A stretch of DNA of 64,000 nucleotides from contig NZ_MIPP01000011.1 of NCBI RefSeq assembly GCF_002095385.1, positions 1 through 64,000 on the forward strand, read 5' to 3'. Shown here in pieces: positions 38,504 to 48,696 of the stretch (its first letter is position 1; each line of letters opens with the position of its first letter). Below the pieces are notes generated by a model. It did no database searches, was not told the origin of the DNA, and saw only the letters and a list, made by a program, of their open reading frames with translations. The translations under genes were made by a program, and so were the position numbers. Source of the DNA: Pantoea eucrina (GTDB lineage Bacteria > Pseudomonadota > Gammaproteobacteria > Enterobacterales > Enterobacteriaceae).

Positions 38504-39910
38504 ATGGCAGGAAACAAACCCACCAACAAATCGAACGAACCCCGCGATCGGCAGCTGGAAGGCGTAAAAATGCCGCCGCACTCCATAGAAGCGGAGCAGT
38601 CGGTGCTGGGTGGGTTGATGCTGGACAACGAGCGCTGGGACAACGTCTCTGAGCGCGTTGTCGCAGACGATTTTTTTAACCGCTCACACCGCATGATTTT
38701 TGCTGAGATGCAGCGGCTGCTGGAGCTGGGCCAGCCTATCGACCTGATCACGCTGTCAGAGTCGCTGGAAACGCGCGGCGAGCTGGAGATGGCGGGCGGC
38801 TTTGCCTATCTGGCCGAACTCGCGAAAAATACGCCAAGTGCGGCTAACATCGGCGCCTATGCAGATATCGTGCGCGAACGTGCGGTAGTGCGTGAGATGA
38901 TTGCGGTTGCCAATCAGATTGCCGACGCCGGTTACGATCCGCAGGGGCGGAGCAGTGAAGATCTGCTCGACTTTGCCGAATCCAACGTCTTTAAAATCGC
39001 CGAGCAGCGCGCGAATAAAGATGACGGCCCGCAGAACATTGAGCAGATCCTTGAAGCCACCGTGTCCCGTATTGAAGCGCTGGTCTCAACGCCGCACGAT
39101 GGCGTAACCGGCGTAGATACCGGCTATCAGGATCTGAACAAAAAAACGGCTGGCCTGCAGGGGTCCGATCTGATTATCGTGGCGGCGCGTCCCTCAATGG
39201 GTAAAACCACGTTCGCCATGAACCTGTGCGAAAACGCCGCGATGCTCAATGAGAAACCGGTGCTGATCTTCAGTCTGGAGATGCCCAGCGAGCAGCTGAT
39301 GATGCGTATGCTGGCATCTCTGTCGCGCGTGGACCAGACGCGTATTCGTACCGGCCAGCTGGAAGATGAGGACTGGGCGCGCATCTCCGCCACGATGGGT
39401 ATTCTGCTGGAGAAGAAAAACATCTTTATTGATGACTCTTCCGGCCTGACGCCAACCGAAGTACGCTCGCGTGCCCGCCGCGTGTTCCGCGAAAATGGCG
39501 GTCTGAGCATGATCATGATCGACTATCTGCAGCTGATGCGCGTGCCGTCGCACTCCGAGAACCGTACGCTGGAGATCGCCGAAATTTCGCGTTCATTGAA
39601 AGCGCTGGCCAAAGAGCTGAATGTGCCGGTCGTGGCGCTGTCGCAGCTAAACCGTTCACTGGAGCAGCGCGCCGACAAACGTCCGGTTAACTCCGATCTG
39701 CGTGAATCAGGATCGATCGAGCAGGATGCTGACCTGATCATGTTTATCTACCGCGATGAGGTTTATCACGAAAACAGCGATCTGAAAGGCATCGCTGAGA
39801 TCATCATCGGCAAGCAGCGTAACGGGCCGATCGGTACCGTGCGTCTTACCTTCAACGGCCAGTGGTCGCGCTTTGACAACTACGCCGGCCCGCAATACGA
39901 CGACGAATAA
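38504..39910 (+). CDS. dnaB: DnaB replicative DNA helicase
   Basis: DnaB is the ring helicase that unwinds DNA at the replication fork. The 468-residue protein begins MAGNKPTNK (start aligned to E. coli; the frame is open 25 codons earlier), with the N-terminal primase-interaction domain (PPHSIEAEQSVLGGLMLDNERW), the linker and the RecA-like domain with Walker A ARPSMGKTTFAMN, Walker B MIMIDYLQLM and the arginine finger region. The C-terminus NYAGPQYDDE is identical to that of E. coli. No alr follows it, unlike in E. coli. Confidence 0.98.
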   Translation: MAGNKPTNKSNEPRDRQLEGVKMPPHSIEAEQSVLGGLMLDNERWDNVSERVVADDFFNRSHRMIFAEMQRLLELGQPIDLITLSESLETRGELEMAGGFAYLAELAKNTPSAANIGAYADIVRERAVVREMIAVANQIADAGYDPQGRSSEDLLDFAESNVFKIAEQRANKDDGPQNIEQILEATVSRIEALVSTPHDGVTGVDTGYQDLNKKTAGLQGSDLIIVAARPSMGKTTFAMNLCENAAMLNEKPVLIFSLEMPSEQLMMRMLASLSRVDQTRIRTGQLEDEDWARISATMGILLEKKNIFIDDSSGLTPTEVRSRARRVFRENGGLSMIMIDYLQLMRVPSHSENRTLEIAEISRSLKALAKELNVPVVALSQLNRSLEQRADKRPVNSDLRESGSIEQDADLIMFIYRDEVYHENSDLKGIAEIIIGKQRNGPIGTVRLTFNGQWSRFDNYAGPQYDDE

Positions 39911-39925
39911 GCCTTTGCCTGCCAG

Positions 39926-39948
39926 TGCATGCACGTTTTGTGCATGCA
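39926..39948. promoter_or_regulatory. Inverted repeat between dnaB and the Lrp-family gene
   Basis: TGCATGCAC and GTGCATGCA are exact inverted copies separated by GTTTT. The repeat lies 16 bases after dnaB and about 90 bases before the Lrp-family regulator. The same outer half-site TGCATG recurs in an inverted repeat before the YitT gene. It may be an operator of the regulator, or a weak dnaB hairpin without a T run. Confidence 0.55.
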
Positions 39949-40038
39949 TCTCACGTCATCAGAAAATAGTGTTGGACAAGGCGACCCGCTATCAGGTTAT
40001 CTGTGCCAAAGCGAATGTGACAACGCTGTGGGATCAGA

Positions 40039-40530
40039 ATGACGCAGGTAGATGATTACGATCTTAAGATATTGACGCTATTACAATCTAACGGCCGTCT
40101 TACCAATCAGGAACTGAGCGATCTGGTGGGGTTATCCGCATCACAATGCTCACGCCGCCGCATCAACCTTGAACAGGCGAATTTAATCCTTGGCTATCAT
40201 GCCCGGCTGTCGCCTGATGCGGTGGGTCTCGGCATGGTCGGACTGATTGAAGTGCGGCTGAAAAACCATACGCCTGATTACGAAGATAATTTTTTGCAGA
40301 TGGTGGAAGCGGAACCCGCCATTGTTGACGCGTTTAAAACCACCGGAGACGCTGACTATCTGCTGAAAGTGGCGGTGGCCGATCTCGCCTCGCTGAGCAC
40401 GCTGATCAGCCAGCTGGTGGCGGGCCATCAGAGCGTGTCGCACGTTAAAACGGCGGTGGTACTCAACCGGCTGAAAGAGAATGGCCTGATGATGAAGCCT
40501 GCGCACAAAGTGCGCCATAAAGGTGCATAA
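40039..40530 (+). CDS. Lrp/AsnC-family transcriptional regulator
   Basis: This is a 163-residue protein with the Lrp helix-turn-helix near residues 7-50 (LKILTLLQSNGRLTNQELSDLVGLSASQCSRRRINLEQANLI) and a C-terminal RAM ligand-sensing domain (VDAFKTTGDADYLLKVAVADLASLSTLI). It is not Lrp itself. Such regulators usually sense an amino acid and control a neighbouring transporter or enzyme. The next gene encodes a YitT-type membrane protein, and inverted repeats flank the regulator on both sides. The last codons lie in a tandem 20-base duplication. Confidence 0.88.
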   Translation: MTQVDDYDLKILTLLQSNGRLTNQELSDLVGLSASQCSRRRINLEQANLILGYHARLSPDAVGLGMVGLIEVRLKNHTPDYEDNFLQMVEAEPAIVDAFKTTGDADYLLKVAVADLASLSTLISQLVAGHQSVSHVKTAVVLNRLKENGLMMKPAHKVRHKGA

Positions 40531-40550
40531 TGCGCCATAAAAGTGCATCA
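40511..40550 (+). repeat. Tandem 20-bp duplication across the stop codon of the Lrp-family gene
   Basis: TGCGCCATAAAGGTGCATAA at 40511-40530 is followed directly by a copy with 18 of 20 bases identical at 40531-40550. The first copy encodes the end of the regulator including its TAA stop. Each copy contains GTGCAT, the core of the nearby inverted repeats. Confidence 0.85.
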
Positions 40551-40594
40551 GACTCCCTCTCTCTGCTTATTTCTCGCGATTAATACCGAATTTG

Positions 40595-40628
40595 TGCATG
40601 AATCAACGGTTTTATTCTGATTCATGCA
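40595..40628. promoter_or_regulatory. Inverted repeat upstream of the YitT-family gene
   Basis: TGCATGAATCA (40595-40605) and TGATTCATGCA (40618-40628) are exact inverted copies with a 12-base spacer. The repeat lies 130 bases before the YitT gene and shares the outer TGCATG with the repeat at 39926-39948. It is a good candidate operator for the neighbouring Lrp-family regulator. Confidence 0.6.
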
Positions 40629-40758
40629 TAAAACTGTGCAATAAAGCGCCTTAGATATCAATGGGATATTCGCTGGCACCCTCCGGCTAAGCAGCAGCGA
40701 GGCCGGAGTGGTGCGTTTTTTGCAGCTATATCGCTTTTATTTGCACAGAGAACTCCTG

Positions 40759-41373
40759 ATGGACAACATCGCTCAGCCAGTGGCGGCTCCTCACTCCCGT
40801 ATCGAAGATGCGCTGGCTATCGTGCTGGGAACGCTGATGGTCTCATTTGGCGTCATGCTGCTGAAGCAGGCGGGCGCGCTGACCGGCGGAACGGCCGGTA
40901 TCGCGTTTTTAATCAGCTACCTTTCATCCTCCTCTTTCGGCGCCGCCTTTTTTGCCATCAATCTGCCGTTTTACTGGCTGGCGATACGCCGCATGGGGTG
41001 GGAATTTACCTGCAAAACCTTTGGTGCCGTGGCGCTGGTTTCCCTGTTCACACAGCTGCATCCGCTGTTTATCCACTTTTCGGCATTAAATCCTTTTTAT
41101 GCGACACTGTTCGGTAACGTGGTCATGGGGATCGGGTTTATAGTGTTGTTTCGTCACAAAGCCAGTTTGGGTGGTATCAATATTCTGGCGCTCTGGCTGC
41201 AGGATCGCACCGGTCTGCGTGCCGGGAAGCTACAGATGATGGTTGATACCTGTGTGGTATGCGCCTCGCTGTTTGTTGTACCGCTACCGATGCTGCTGGC
41301 CTCTGTTGCGGGCGCGGCGATCCTCAACCTTATCATTGCGCTGAACCATCGTCCTGGCCGCTATCAGGTATAA
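40759..41373 (+). CDS. YitT-family membrane protein
   Basis: This 204-residue protein has five or six membrane segments and the YitT/DUF161 pattern [56 protein letters not shown] and [11 protein letters not shown]. The substrate of the family is not established. The start at 40759 (MDNIAQPV) is chosen because the membrane domain begins soon after; the frame is open 17 codons earlier. It follows the Lrp-family regulator and an inverted repeat, which suggests regulated export or import. Confidence 0.82.
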   Translation: MDNIAQPVAAPHSRIEDALAIVLGTLMVSFGVMLLKQAGALTGGTAGIAFLISYLSSSSFGAAFFAINLPFYWLAIRRMGWEFTCKTFGAVALVSLFTQLHPLFIHFSALNPFYATLFGNVVMGIGFIVLFRHKASLGGINILALWLQDRTGLRAGKLQMMVDTCVVCASLFVVPLPMLLASVAGAAILNLIIALNHRPGRYQV

Positions 41374-41420
41374 AAGCGCCGTCTTACGCTTACTCATGCA
41401 TTTTTATGGAGATCTGCACC

Positions 41421-42614
41421 GTGTTTCAAAACGTTGATGCCTACGCCGGCGATCCGATTCTGTCGCTGATGGAAACCTACAAACAAGATCCGCGCGCGCA
41501 TAAAGTCAATCTCAGTATCGGCCTGTTCTACAACGAAGCAGGGATCGTTCCGCAGCTGCAGGCCGTTGCGGCAGCTGAAGAGCGTCTGCAGGCGCAGCCG
41601 CATCAGGCATCACTCTATCTGCCGATGGAAGGTTTAGGCCCTTACCGTAACGCCATTGCGCCGCTGCTGTTTGGTCACGAACACCCGGTGCTGAAAGCGG
41701 GACGCATCGCGTCTATTCAGACGCTGGGTGGTTCCGGTGCGCTGAAAGTGGGGGCTGATTTCCTGAAGCGCTATTTTCCGCACTCAGAGGTCTGGGTCAG
41801 CGATCCGACCTGGGAAAATCACGTAGCGATTTTTAACGGCGCGGGCTTCGCGGTAAACACCTACCCCTGGTACGATGCTGAGACCAACGGCGTTAAGTTT
41901 GACGCATTTATCCGCTGCCTGAAATCGCTGCCGAAGCATGCCATTGTGCTGCTGCATCCCTGCTGCCATAACCCGACCGGCGCCGATCTCACTGACGCCC
42001 AGTGGGATGAGACCACCGCCGTGCTGAAAGCGCAGGAGCTGATCCCGTTCCTCGATATCGCCTATCAGGGCTTTGGTGCAGGAATGGAAGAGGATGCTTA
42101 CGCCATTCGCGCTATCGCAGCCGCGGGTCTGCCGGCGCTGGTGAGCAACTCATTTTCCAAGATCTTCTCGCTCTATGGCGAGCGCGTGGGCGGGCTCTCT
42201 GTGGTCTGCGACAGCGCTGAAGAAGCGGGACGGGTGCTGGGTCAGCTGAAAGCCACCGTGCGCCGCAACTACTCCAGTCCGCCAAATTTTGGTGCGCAGG
42301 TAGTCTCCTGCGTGCTGAATGATGCCGTACTACTGAACATGTGGCTGGCAGAAGTTGACGCGATGCGCCTGCGTATTGCGGAGATGCGCCAGGCGCTGGT
42401 CAGCGAGCTGCAGGCAATTCTGCCGGGTAAAAATGTCGACTATCTGCTGAAGCAGCGCGGTATGTTCAGCTATACCGGTCTCAGCGCACAGCAGGTTGAT
42501 CGCCTGCGTGATGAGTTCGGCATCTATCTTATCGCCAGCGGACGTATGTGCGTTGCTGGTCTGAACCACGGTAACGTTAAACGCGTTGCAGAGGCGTTTG
42601 CTGCCGTTATGTAA
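41421..42614 (+). CDS. tyrB: TyrB aromatic-amino-acid aminotransferase
   Basis: TyrB makes tyrosine, phenylalanine and leucine from their keto acids with pyridoxal phosphate. The 397-residue protein has the family features [55 protein letters not shown] and the PLP lysine in [17 protein letters not shown]. The start is a GTG at 41421 with GGAG nine bases upstream, giving the same length and start as E. coli TyrB. A terminator follows. Confidence 0.96.
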   Translation: MFQNVDAYAGDPILSLMETYKQDPRAHKVNLSIGLFYNEAGIVPQLQAVAAAEERLQAQPHQASLYLPMEGLGPYRNAIAPLLFGHEHPVLKAGRIASIQTLGGSGALKVGADFLKRYFPHSEVWVSDPTWENHVAIFNGAGFAVNTYPWYDAETNGVKFDAFIRCLKSLPKHAIVLLHPCCHNPTGADLTDAQWDETTAVLKAQELIPFLDIAYQGFGAGMEEDAYAIRAIAAAGLPALVSNSFSKIFSLYGERVGGLSVVCDSAEEAGRVLGQLKATVRRNYSSPPNFGAQVVSCVLNDAVLLNMWLAEVDAMRLRIAEMRQALVSELQAILPGKNVDYLLKQRGMFSYTGLSAQQVDRLRDEFGIYLIASGRMCVAGLNHGNVKRVAEAFAAVM

Positions 42615-42634
42615 CCGCCGGACGCGAAACCAGA

Positions 42635-42668
42635 AACCATCCGTTTTCATGCGGATGGTTTTTTTTTG
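42635..42668 (+). terminator. tyrB terminator
   Basis: AACCATCCG and CGGATGGTT form a nine-pair stem with an eight-base loop followed by a run of T. Confidence 0.92.
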
Positions 42669-42764
42669 CGTCTGCCAGGCAGGCTGATGCTTTTTCCTGC
42701 GGCAGGGTTTACCTTTCGCCAACATGCTGCACACTTAAGAGACCTGTTTTTTTAGGACTTTGCT

Positions 42765-43181
42765 ATGTGGCAGCAACAGACCCTCACCCTGAGCGCAAAA
42801 GCGCGCGGGTTTCACCTCATTACCGATGAGATCTTAAGCCAGCTTAACGGCCTCAATGGCGTGCGCATCGGCCAGCTGCATCTGCTGTTACAGCATACCT
42901 CCGCGTCGCTGACGCTGAATGAAAACTGCGATCCCACCGTGCGCAGCGACATGGAGCAGCATTTCTTACGCCAGGTGCCTGAAAACGCAGGGTGGCAGCA
43001 CGCTTATGAAGGCGCAGACGATATGCCTGCCCATATCAAGTCGTCACTGCTGGGCGTTTCACTGCTGCTGCCGGTCAGTCGCGGGCGGCTGATGCTGGGG
43101 ACCTGGCAGGGCATCTGGCTGGGCGAACATCGCATACAGGGCGGTGCCAGACGCATCGTCGCGACTTTACAAGGGGAATAA
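42765..43181 (+). CDS. yjbQ: YjbQ, UPF0047 family protein
   Basis: This 138-residue protein has the UPF0047 pattern [40 protein letters not shown] and [13 protein letters not shown]. It matches E. coli YjbQ, for which weak thiamine-phosphate-synthase activity has been reported. yjbR follows three bases after its stop, so the two form an operon. Confidence 0.92.
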   Translation: MWQQQTLTLSAKARGFHLITDEILSQLNGLNGVRIGQLHLLLQHTSASLTLNENCDPTVRSDMEQHFLRQVPENAGWQHAYEGADDMPAHIKSSLLGVSLLLPVSRGRLMLGTWQGIWLGEHRIQGGARRIVATLQGE

Positions 43182-43184
43182 CCA

Positions 43185-43535
43185 ATGACGATTTCTGAGC
43201 TATTGACCTACTGTATGAGCAAACCCGCCGCAGAACAGGACATTAAAGAGGCGTGGGATGCAACGCAGATTAAGAGCCACGGTGTGCTGTTTGCCATGCT
43301 TTATGAGAAAGCAGGGCGGCCGGCGGTGACGCTGAAAACCTCTCCCGCACTGGCTGAACTGTTGCGTGAAGAGCACAGCGACGTCTTTCCCAGCGAATAC
43401 CTGAATAAATCCTGCTGGAGCACGCTGTGGCTGGATGGATCGCTGAAGGATTCGCAGATTTACTATCTGGTTGACGCCTCTTACCAGCAGGCCGACGCCA
43501 CGCACGCGGCGGGCGCCAGCCAGCACAGCGCCTGA
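43185..43535 (+). CDS. yjbR: YjbR, MmcQ/YjbR-family protein
   Basis: This 116-residue protein has the MmcQ/YjbR pattern HGVLFAMLYEKAGRPAVTLKTSPALAELLREEH and FPSEYLNKSCWSTLWLDGSLKDSQI. It matches E. coli YjbR, a small alpha/beta protein with a CyaY-like fold and no settled role. It is convergent with the alcohol dehydrogenase gene. Confidence 0.92.
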   Translation: MTISELLTYCMSKPAAEQDIKEAWDATQIKSHGVLFAMLYEKAGRPAVTLKTSPALAELLREEHSDVFPSEYLNKSCWSTLWLDGSLKDSQIYYLVDASYQQADATHAAGASQHSA

Positions 43536-43539
43536 GCCG

Positions 43540-44603
43540 TTACGCCGCAGGCGTATCGCGCAGGGTATTGATATCGATGACAAAGCGATATTTTACATCG
43601 CTTTTCAGCATGCGCTCATACGCCTCATTAATTTGATCCATGGCAATCAGTTCAATGTCTGAGGTGATGCCGTGCTTGCCACAGAAATCGAGCATCTCCT
43701 GCGTTTCAGCGATGCCGCCGATCAGCGAGCCAGAGACACTGCGGCGTTTGAAAATCAGGTTAACCACCTGAGGTGCCGGATGATCGTGCTCGGGCACACC
43801 GACCAGCGTCATATTGCCATCACGCTTCAGCAGGGTGATAAACGGGTTGAGATCGTGCTGTGCGGCTACCGTGTTCAGAATAAAATCGAAACTGTTAGCG
43901 TGGGCCGCCATCTGATCGGCATCTTTAGATATCACCACTTCATCAGCGCCAAGACGTTTGCCATCTTCGACTTTTGATGGCGATGTCGTAAACAGCACGA
44001 CCTGCGCGCCCATCGCATGGGCAATTTTCACCCCCATATGGCCCAGGCCGCCGAGGCCTACGATACCCACTTTTTTGCCCGGCCCGACATTCCAGTGGCG
44101 CAGCGGCGAATAGGTGGTGATCCCCGCGCACAGCAGCGGCGCAACGCCTGCCAGGTCGAGGTTTTCCGGCACGCGCAGCACAAAATCTTCGTTGACCACC
44201 ATGCTGGTGGAGTAGCCACCGTAGGTGACCGCGCCGGTTTCGCGATCCTGGCCGTTGTAGGTGCCCGTCATGCCCTCTTCGCAATACTGCTCCAGCCCTT
44301 CGTGACAGCTCGGACAGCTGCGGCAGGAGTCAACCATACAGCCAACGCCCACCAGGTCACCGGGCTGATATTTATGGCTGTGCGCGCCCACGGCGGTTAC
44401 GCGACCGACAATTTCATGGCCCGGTACGACCGGAAAAATTGTGTTGTTCCATTCGTTGCGCGCCTGGTGCAGATCGGAGTGGCAGACGCCGCAATAGAGC
44501 ACTTCAATCTCCACATCATGCTCACGCAGTTCGCGCGGTTTGTAGTCGAACGGGGCGAGTTTTGATTTGGCGTCCTGTGCAGCCAGGCATGGGTAATATT
44601 CAT
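43540..44603 (-). pseudogene. YahK-type zinc-dependent alcohol/aldehyde dehydrogenase, frame lost near the start
   Basis: This medium-chain zinc dehydrogenase resembles E. coli YahK, an NADPH-dependent aldehyde reductase. Catalytic zinc ligands are in CGVCHSDLH and GHE, structural zinc ligands in CRSCPSCHEGLEQYC, and the NADP-binding loop in GLGGLGHMGVK. The main frame is open far upstream, but that part is not protein-like. A clear start (ATG at 44603, MNITH, with GGAG upstream) is one frame off. One extra base beside 44589 joins it as MNITHCLAAQDAK. I treat this as a sequencing error in a complete gene of about 354 residues. Confidence 0.82.
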
Positions 44604-44802
44604 GGTGTCTCCAGTCGGATGTGTCGTGAGTAGGGTATGCAAACGCCTTACGGAGTTCGAAAGGCCGCAACGCTGAGGCAGCGTTGCAAGCAGACCGCTA
44701 TAAGCGTAGTCAGCTCGCCTGGATGCGACCATGCCTGAAATTGTCTGATTCTTGCCTGTTTCTGCATTTTGTTGCGTAATCAGGCACGTCTGAATAACCG
44801 GC

Positions 44803-44830
44803 AAATAAAAAGCCGCCCCGGAGGGCGGCC
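44803..44830 (-). terminator. uvrA terminator
   Basis: On the reverse strand GCCGCCC and GGGCGGC form a seven-pair stem with a four-base loop, followed by TTTTTATTT. It lies just after the uvrA stop. Confidence 0.9.
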
Positions 44831-44861
44831 TGATAATGGTAAAGGCGCAGACAGAAAAGCC

Positions 44862-47688
44862 TTACTTCTTCAGCATCGGTTTCAGGAAGCGTGCGGTATG
44901 TGACTTTTCACACTCTGCCACGGTTTCCGGCGTACCGGCGACCAGGATCTCACCGCCGCCGCTGCCGCCTTCGGGACCCAGATCCACGATCCAGTCTGCG
45001 GTTTTAATCACATCCAGATTATGCTCAATCACCACAATGGTATTGCCCTGATTACGCAGCTGATGCAGGACTTCCAGCAGCTGCGCAATATCGGCAAAGT
45101 GCAGGCCGGTGGTCGGCTCATCCAGAATATAGAGCGTCTGTCCGGTACCGCGCTTCGACAGCTCACGCGCCAGCTTGACGCGCTGCGCCTCACCACCAGA
45201 GAGCGTGGTGGCGGACTGGCCGAGACGGATATAGGAGAGGCCGACATCCATCAGCGTCTGCAGCTTGCGTGCCAGCGCCGGGACCGCTTCAAAGAAGTCG
45301 CGCGCTTCTTCAATCGTCATCTCCAGCACTTCGTGAATGCTTTTGCCTTTGTACTTGATCTCCAGCGTTTCGCGGTTATAGCGTTTGCCTTTACACTGAT
45401 CGCACGGCACATAGATGTCGGGCAGGAAGTGCATTTCCACTTTGATCACGCCATCACCCTGGCACGCTTCACAGCGTCCGCCGCGCACGTTAAAGCTGAA
45501 GCGGCCCGGATTGTAGCCGCGCGAGCGCGACTCCGGCACACCGGCAAAGAGTTCACGCACCGGCGTAAAAATGCCGGTATAGGTCGCCGGGTTAGATCGT
45601 GGCGTACGCCCGATCGGGCTTTGATCGATGTCGATCACTTTATCGAAGTGCTCAAGGCCGGCGATCTCACGATAAGGTGCCGCTTCACCGCTGGTTGCAC
45701 CGTTAAGCTGCTGCTGCGCGATCGGGAAAAGCGTATCGTTGATAAGCGTTGATTTCCCGGAGCCGGAGACGCCGGTGATGCAGGTAAACAGGCCAACCGG
45801 CAGCGTCAGCGTCACATCCTTCAGGTTATTGCCGCGCGCGCCGGTGAGCTTCAGCACTTTAGCCGGATCGCCTTTCACCCGCTCGGCCGGCACTGCGATT
45901 TCGCGCTTGCCGCTCAGGAACTGGCCGGTCAGCGACTCTTCATGCGCCATAATGGCGTGTACATCACCTTCAGCCACTATCTGTCCGCCGTGCACGCCCG
46001 CGCCCGGACCGATATCAATGATATGGTCAGCCGCTCTGATCGCGTCTTCGTCATGCTCTACCACAATCACGGTATTGCCGAGATCGCGCAGGTGGATCAG
46101 GGTCGAGAGCAGGCGTTCGTTATCGCGCTGGTGTAACCCGATAGAGGCTCATCAAGAACGTACATGACGCCAACCAGGCCCGCGCCAATCTGGCTGGCCA
46201 GACGAATACGCTGCGCCTCGCCGCCGGAGAGCGTTTCAGCCGAACGTGACATGGAGAGATAGTTCAGGCCGACGTTGACCAGGAAACTCAGCCTATCGCC
46301 GATCTCTTTCAGGACTTTCTCAGCAATTTTTGCGCGCTGGCCGCTCAGTTTAAGGTTGGTGAAAAACTCCATCGCATGACCAATACTCATTTCAGAGATG
46401 GTAGGCAGGTTAGTATCTTCAACAAACACGTGGCGCGCTTCGCGGCGCAGGCGGGTACCGTGACAGCTGGTGCAGGCGCGGTTGCTGATAAACTTCGCCA
46501 GTTCTTCGCGCACCGCATTGGACTCCGTCTCTTTATAACGGCGCTCCATATTATGCAGCACCCCTTCAAACGGATGACGCCGCACGGAAGTATCACCGCG
46601 ATCGTTGATATATTTGAATTCAATATTCTCTTTGCCCGAGCCATACAGGATCACCTGACGCGCTTTGTCGCTCAGGCTGCTGAACGGCGCCTCCACGTCA
46701 AAATCGAGATGCTCAGCGAGCGAGCGCAGCATCTGAAAATAGTAGAAGTTGCGGCGATCCCAGCCGCGAATCGCACCGCCCGCCAGCGACAGCTCAGGGT
46801 TCTGCACCACGCGATCGGAATCAAAGTATTGCTGCACGCCAAGGCCGTCACAGGTTGGACAGGCGCGGCCGGGTTGTTGAACGAAAACAGGCGCGGTTCC
46901 AGCTCACGCATGCTGTAGCCGCAGATCGGGCAGGCGAAGTTGGCGGAGAAGAGCATCTCTTCGCTGTCAGGATCGTCCATGTCCGCCACGATCGCGGTGC
47001 CGCCGCTGAGTTCAAGCGTGGTTTCAAACGACTCCGCCAGACGCGTGGCGAGATCGTCGCGCACGCGAAAACGATCGATGACGACTTCAATAGTGTGCTT
47101 TTTCTGCAGCTCAAGTTTCGGCGGATCGGAGAGATCGCACACTTCGCCATCGATGCGGGCACGGATGTAACCCTGCGCCGCCAGGTTTTCCAGCGTTTTA
47201 GTGTGCTCACCTTTGCGATCTTTCACCACCGGCGCCAGCAGCATCAGGCGGCGACCCTCTTCCTGCGCCAGCACCTGATCCACCATCTGGCTTACGGTCT
47301 GCGCCGCAAGCGCGACGTCGTGATCGGGACAGCGCGGCTCACCCACGCGGGCAAACAGCAGGCGCAGGTAGTCGTGGATTTCAGTAATAGTACCCACCGT
47401 CGAGCGCGGGTTATGCGAAGTCGATTTCTGCTCAATGGAAATGGCGGGCGACAGGCCTTCGATATGATCGACATCCGGCTTCTCCATCAGCGAGAGAAAC
47501 TGGCGCGCGTAAGCAGAGAGGGACTCTACATAGCGCCGCTGACCTTCGGCATAGAGCGTATCAAACGCCAGCGATGACTTCCCGGAACCTGAGAGACCGG
47601 TGACAACGATCAGCTTATCGCGTGGAATGATCAGGTTAATATTTTTCAGATTGTGGGTGCGAGCACCGCGGACTTCGATCTTATCCAT
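44862..47688 (-). pseudogene. uvrA: UvrA excinuclease ABC subunit A, broken by two one-base losses
   Basis: UvrA recognises bulky DNA lesions for nucleotide excision repair. All parts are present: N-terminal Walker [10 protein letters not shown], zinc-finger cysteines [17 protein letters not shown] and [18 protein letters not shown], two LSGGEAQR signatures and C-terminal Walker [10 protein letters not shown]. The frame is lost at about 46866 ([14 protein letters not shown] expected after FSF, one C missing on the plus strand) and again at about 46145 ([16 protein letters not shown] expected, one A missing on the plus strand). Repairing both gives a full-length protein close to E. coli UvrA (940 residues). 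It is divergent from ssb. Confidence 0.9.
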
Positions 47689-47771
47689 TCACCTTTCCCG
47701 GATTGAACTACACCCGCTATGCCAGCAAAGCATAACGGATAGAAACGCATCATTATGGCACAAAAAATAAC

Positions 47772-47787
47772 CTGAATAAATATCCAG
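47772..47787. promoter_or_regulatory. LexA (SOS) box between uvrA and ssb
   Basis: CTGAATAAATATCCAG fits CTG-N10-CAG and has the AT-rich centre of LexA boxes. It lies 84 bases before uvrA and 127 before ssb, in the place where E. coli has the shared SOS box. Confidence 0.75.
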
Positions 47788-47914
47788 TAGTTTTATCCTT
47801 TGGTACACTAGAGGCGCAAAACTGGAAGCACGCTCCAAAGTATCCATCATAGATCAGGACGTGTTAAACTTTGTCGTTTAGACTTATAGCATCAACTCAT
47901 CGGGAGAGAGCAAC

Positions 47915-48475
47915 ATGGCCAGTCGTGGCGTAAACAAAGTGATTCTTGTCGGGAATCTGGGTCAGGATCCGGAAGTGCGTTTCATGCCAAACGGTGGCGC
48001 TGTAGCCAACTTTACGCTGGCCACGTCTGAAAGCTGGCGTGACAAGCAGACCGGTGAAAACAAAGAGAACACCGAATGGCACCGCGTTGTGCTGTTTGGC
48101 AAACTGGCTGAAGTTGCCGGTGAATATCTGCGTAAAGGCTCACAGGTCTATATTGAAGGTCAGCTGCGTACGCGCAAGTGGCAGGACCAGAGCGGCCAGG
48201 AAAAATATACCACCGAGGTTGTTGTCAACGTAGGCGGCACCATGCAGATGCTGGGCGGACGTCAGCAGGGCGGTGCGAATGCAGGTGGCGCACCGATGGG
48301 CGGCCAGAGCGGCGGCGGAAATAACAACGGCTGGGGTCAGCCACAGCAGCCGCAGCAGCAGCAGTCTCAGGGCGGCAATCAGTTCAGCGGCGGCGCGCAG
48401 CAGCGTCCACAGCAGCAGAGCGCACCGGCGAACAACGAACCGCCAATGGATTTCGACGACGATATCCCGTTCTGA
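47915..48475 (+). CDS. ssb: Ssb single-stranded DNA-binding protein
   Basis: Ssb coats single-stranded DNA in replication and repair. The 186-residue protein has the OB fold ([60 protein letters not shown]), a Gly/Gln-rich linker and the partner-binding tip DFDDDIPF. It is divergent from uvrA and followed by a terminator. Confidence 0.98.
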   Translation: MASRGVNKVILVGNLGQDPEVRFMPNGGAVANFTLATSESWRDKQTGENKENTEWHRVVLFGKLAEVAGEYLRKGSQVYIEGQLRTRKWQDQSGQEKYTTEVVVNVGGTMQMLGGRQQGGANAGGAPMGGQSGGGNNNGWGQPQQPQQQQSQGGNQFSGGAQQRPQQQSAPANNEPPMDFDDDIPF

Positions 48476-48512
48476 AGCTGACTGATCAGTCACCTTTAAA
48501 AATATGTGCGCA

Positions 48513-48545
48513 AGCCCCTGTTAATACAGGGGCTTTTTATTTTGT
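48513..48545 (+). terminator. ssb terminator
   Basis: AGCCCCTG and CAGGGGCT form an eight-pair stem with a six-base loop, followed by TTTTATTTT. It marks the left edge of the accessory region. Confidence 0.9.
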
Positions 48546-48696
48546 ACTTTTGGCACTCATCAAATATCAATTCATATCCGTTTTTTGATCCAAAGATCCT
48601 GCATGACAGCCAGGAGAAAAAAGAGTGGCATATTTTATCTGTATGGACGCGCCAGCTGATGCAAAGCAGAAAAGACCAATATTAGCCTTAAACTCA

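Noticed and set aside
40511-40550. The 20-bp tandem repeat considered as an attachment-site duplication
   Set aside because: The copies are directly adjacent, with no inserted element, integrase or tRNA, so a local slippage duplication is simpler.
46855-47577. A 240-codon plus-strand open frame inside uvrA
   Set aside because: Shadow of uvrA; composition is typical of the reverse complement of a conserved gene.
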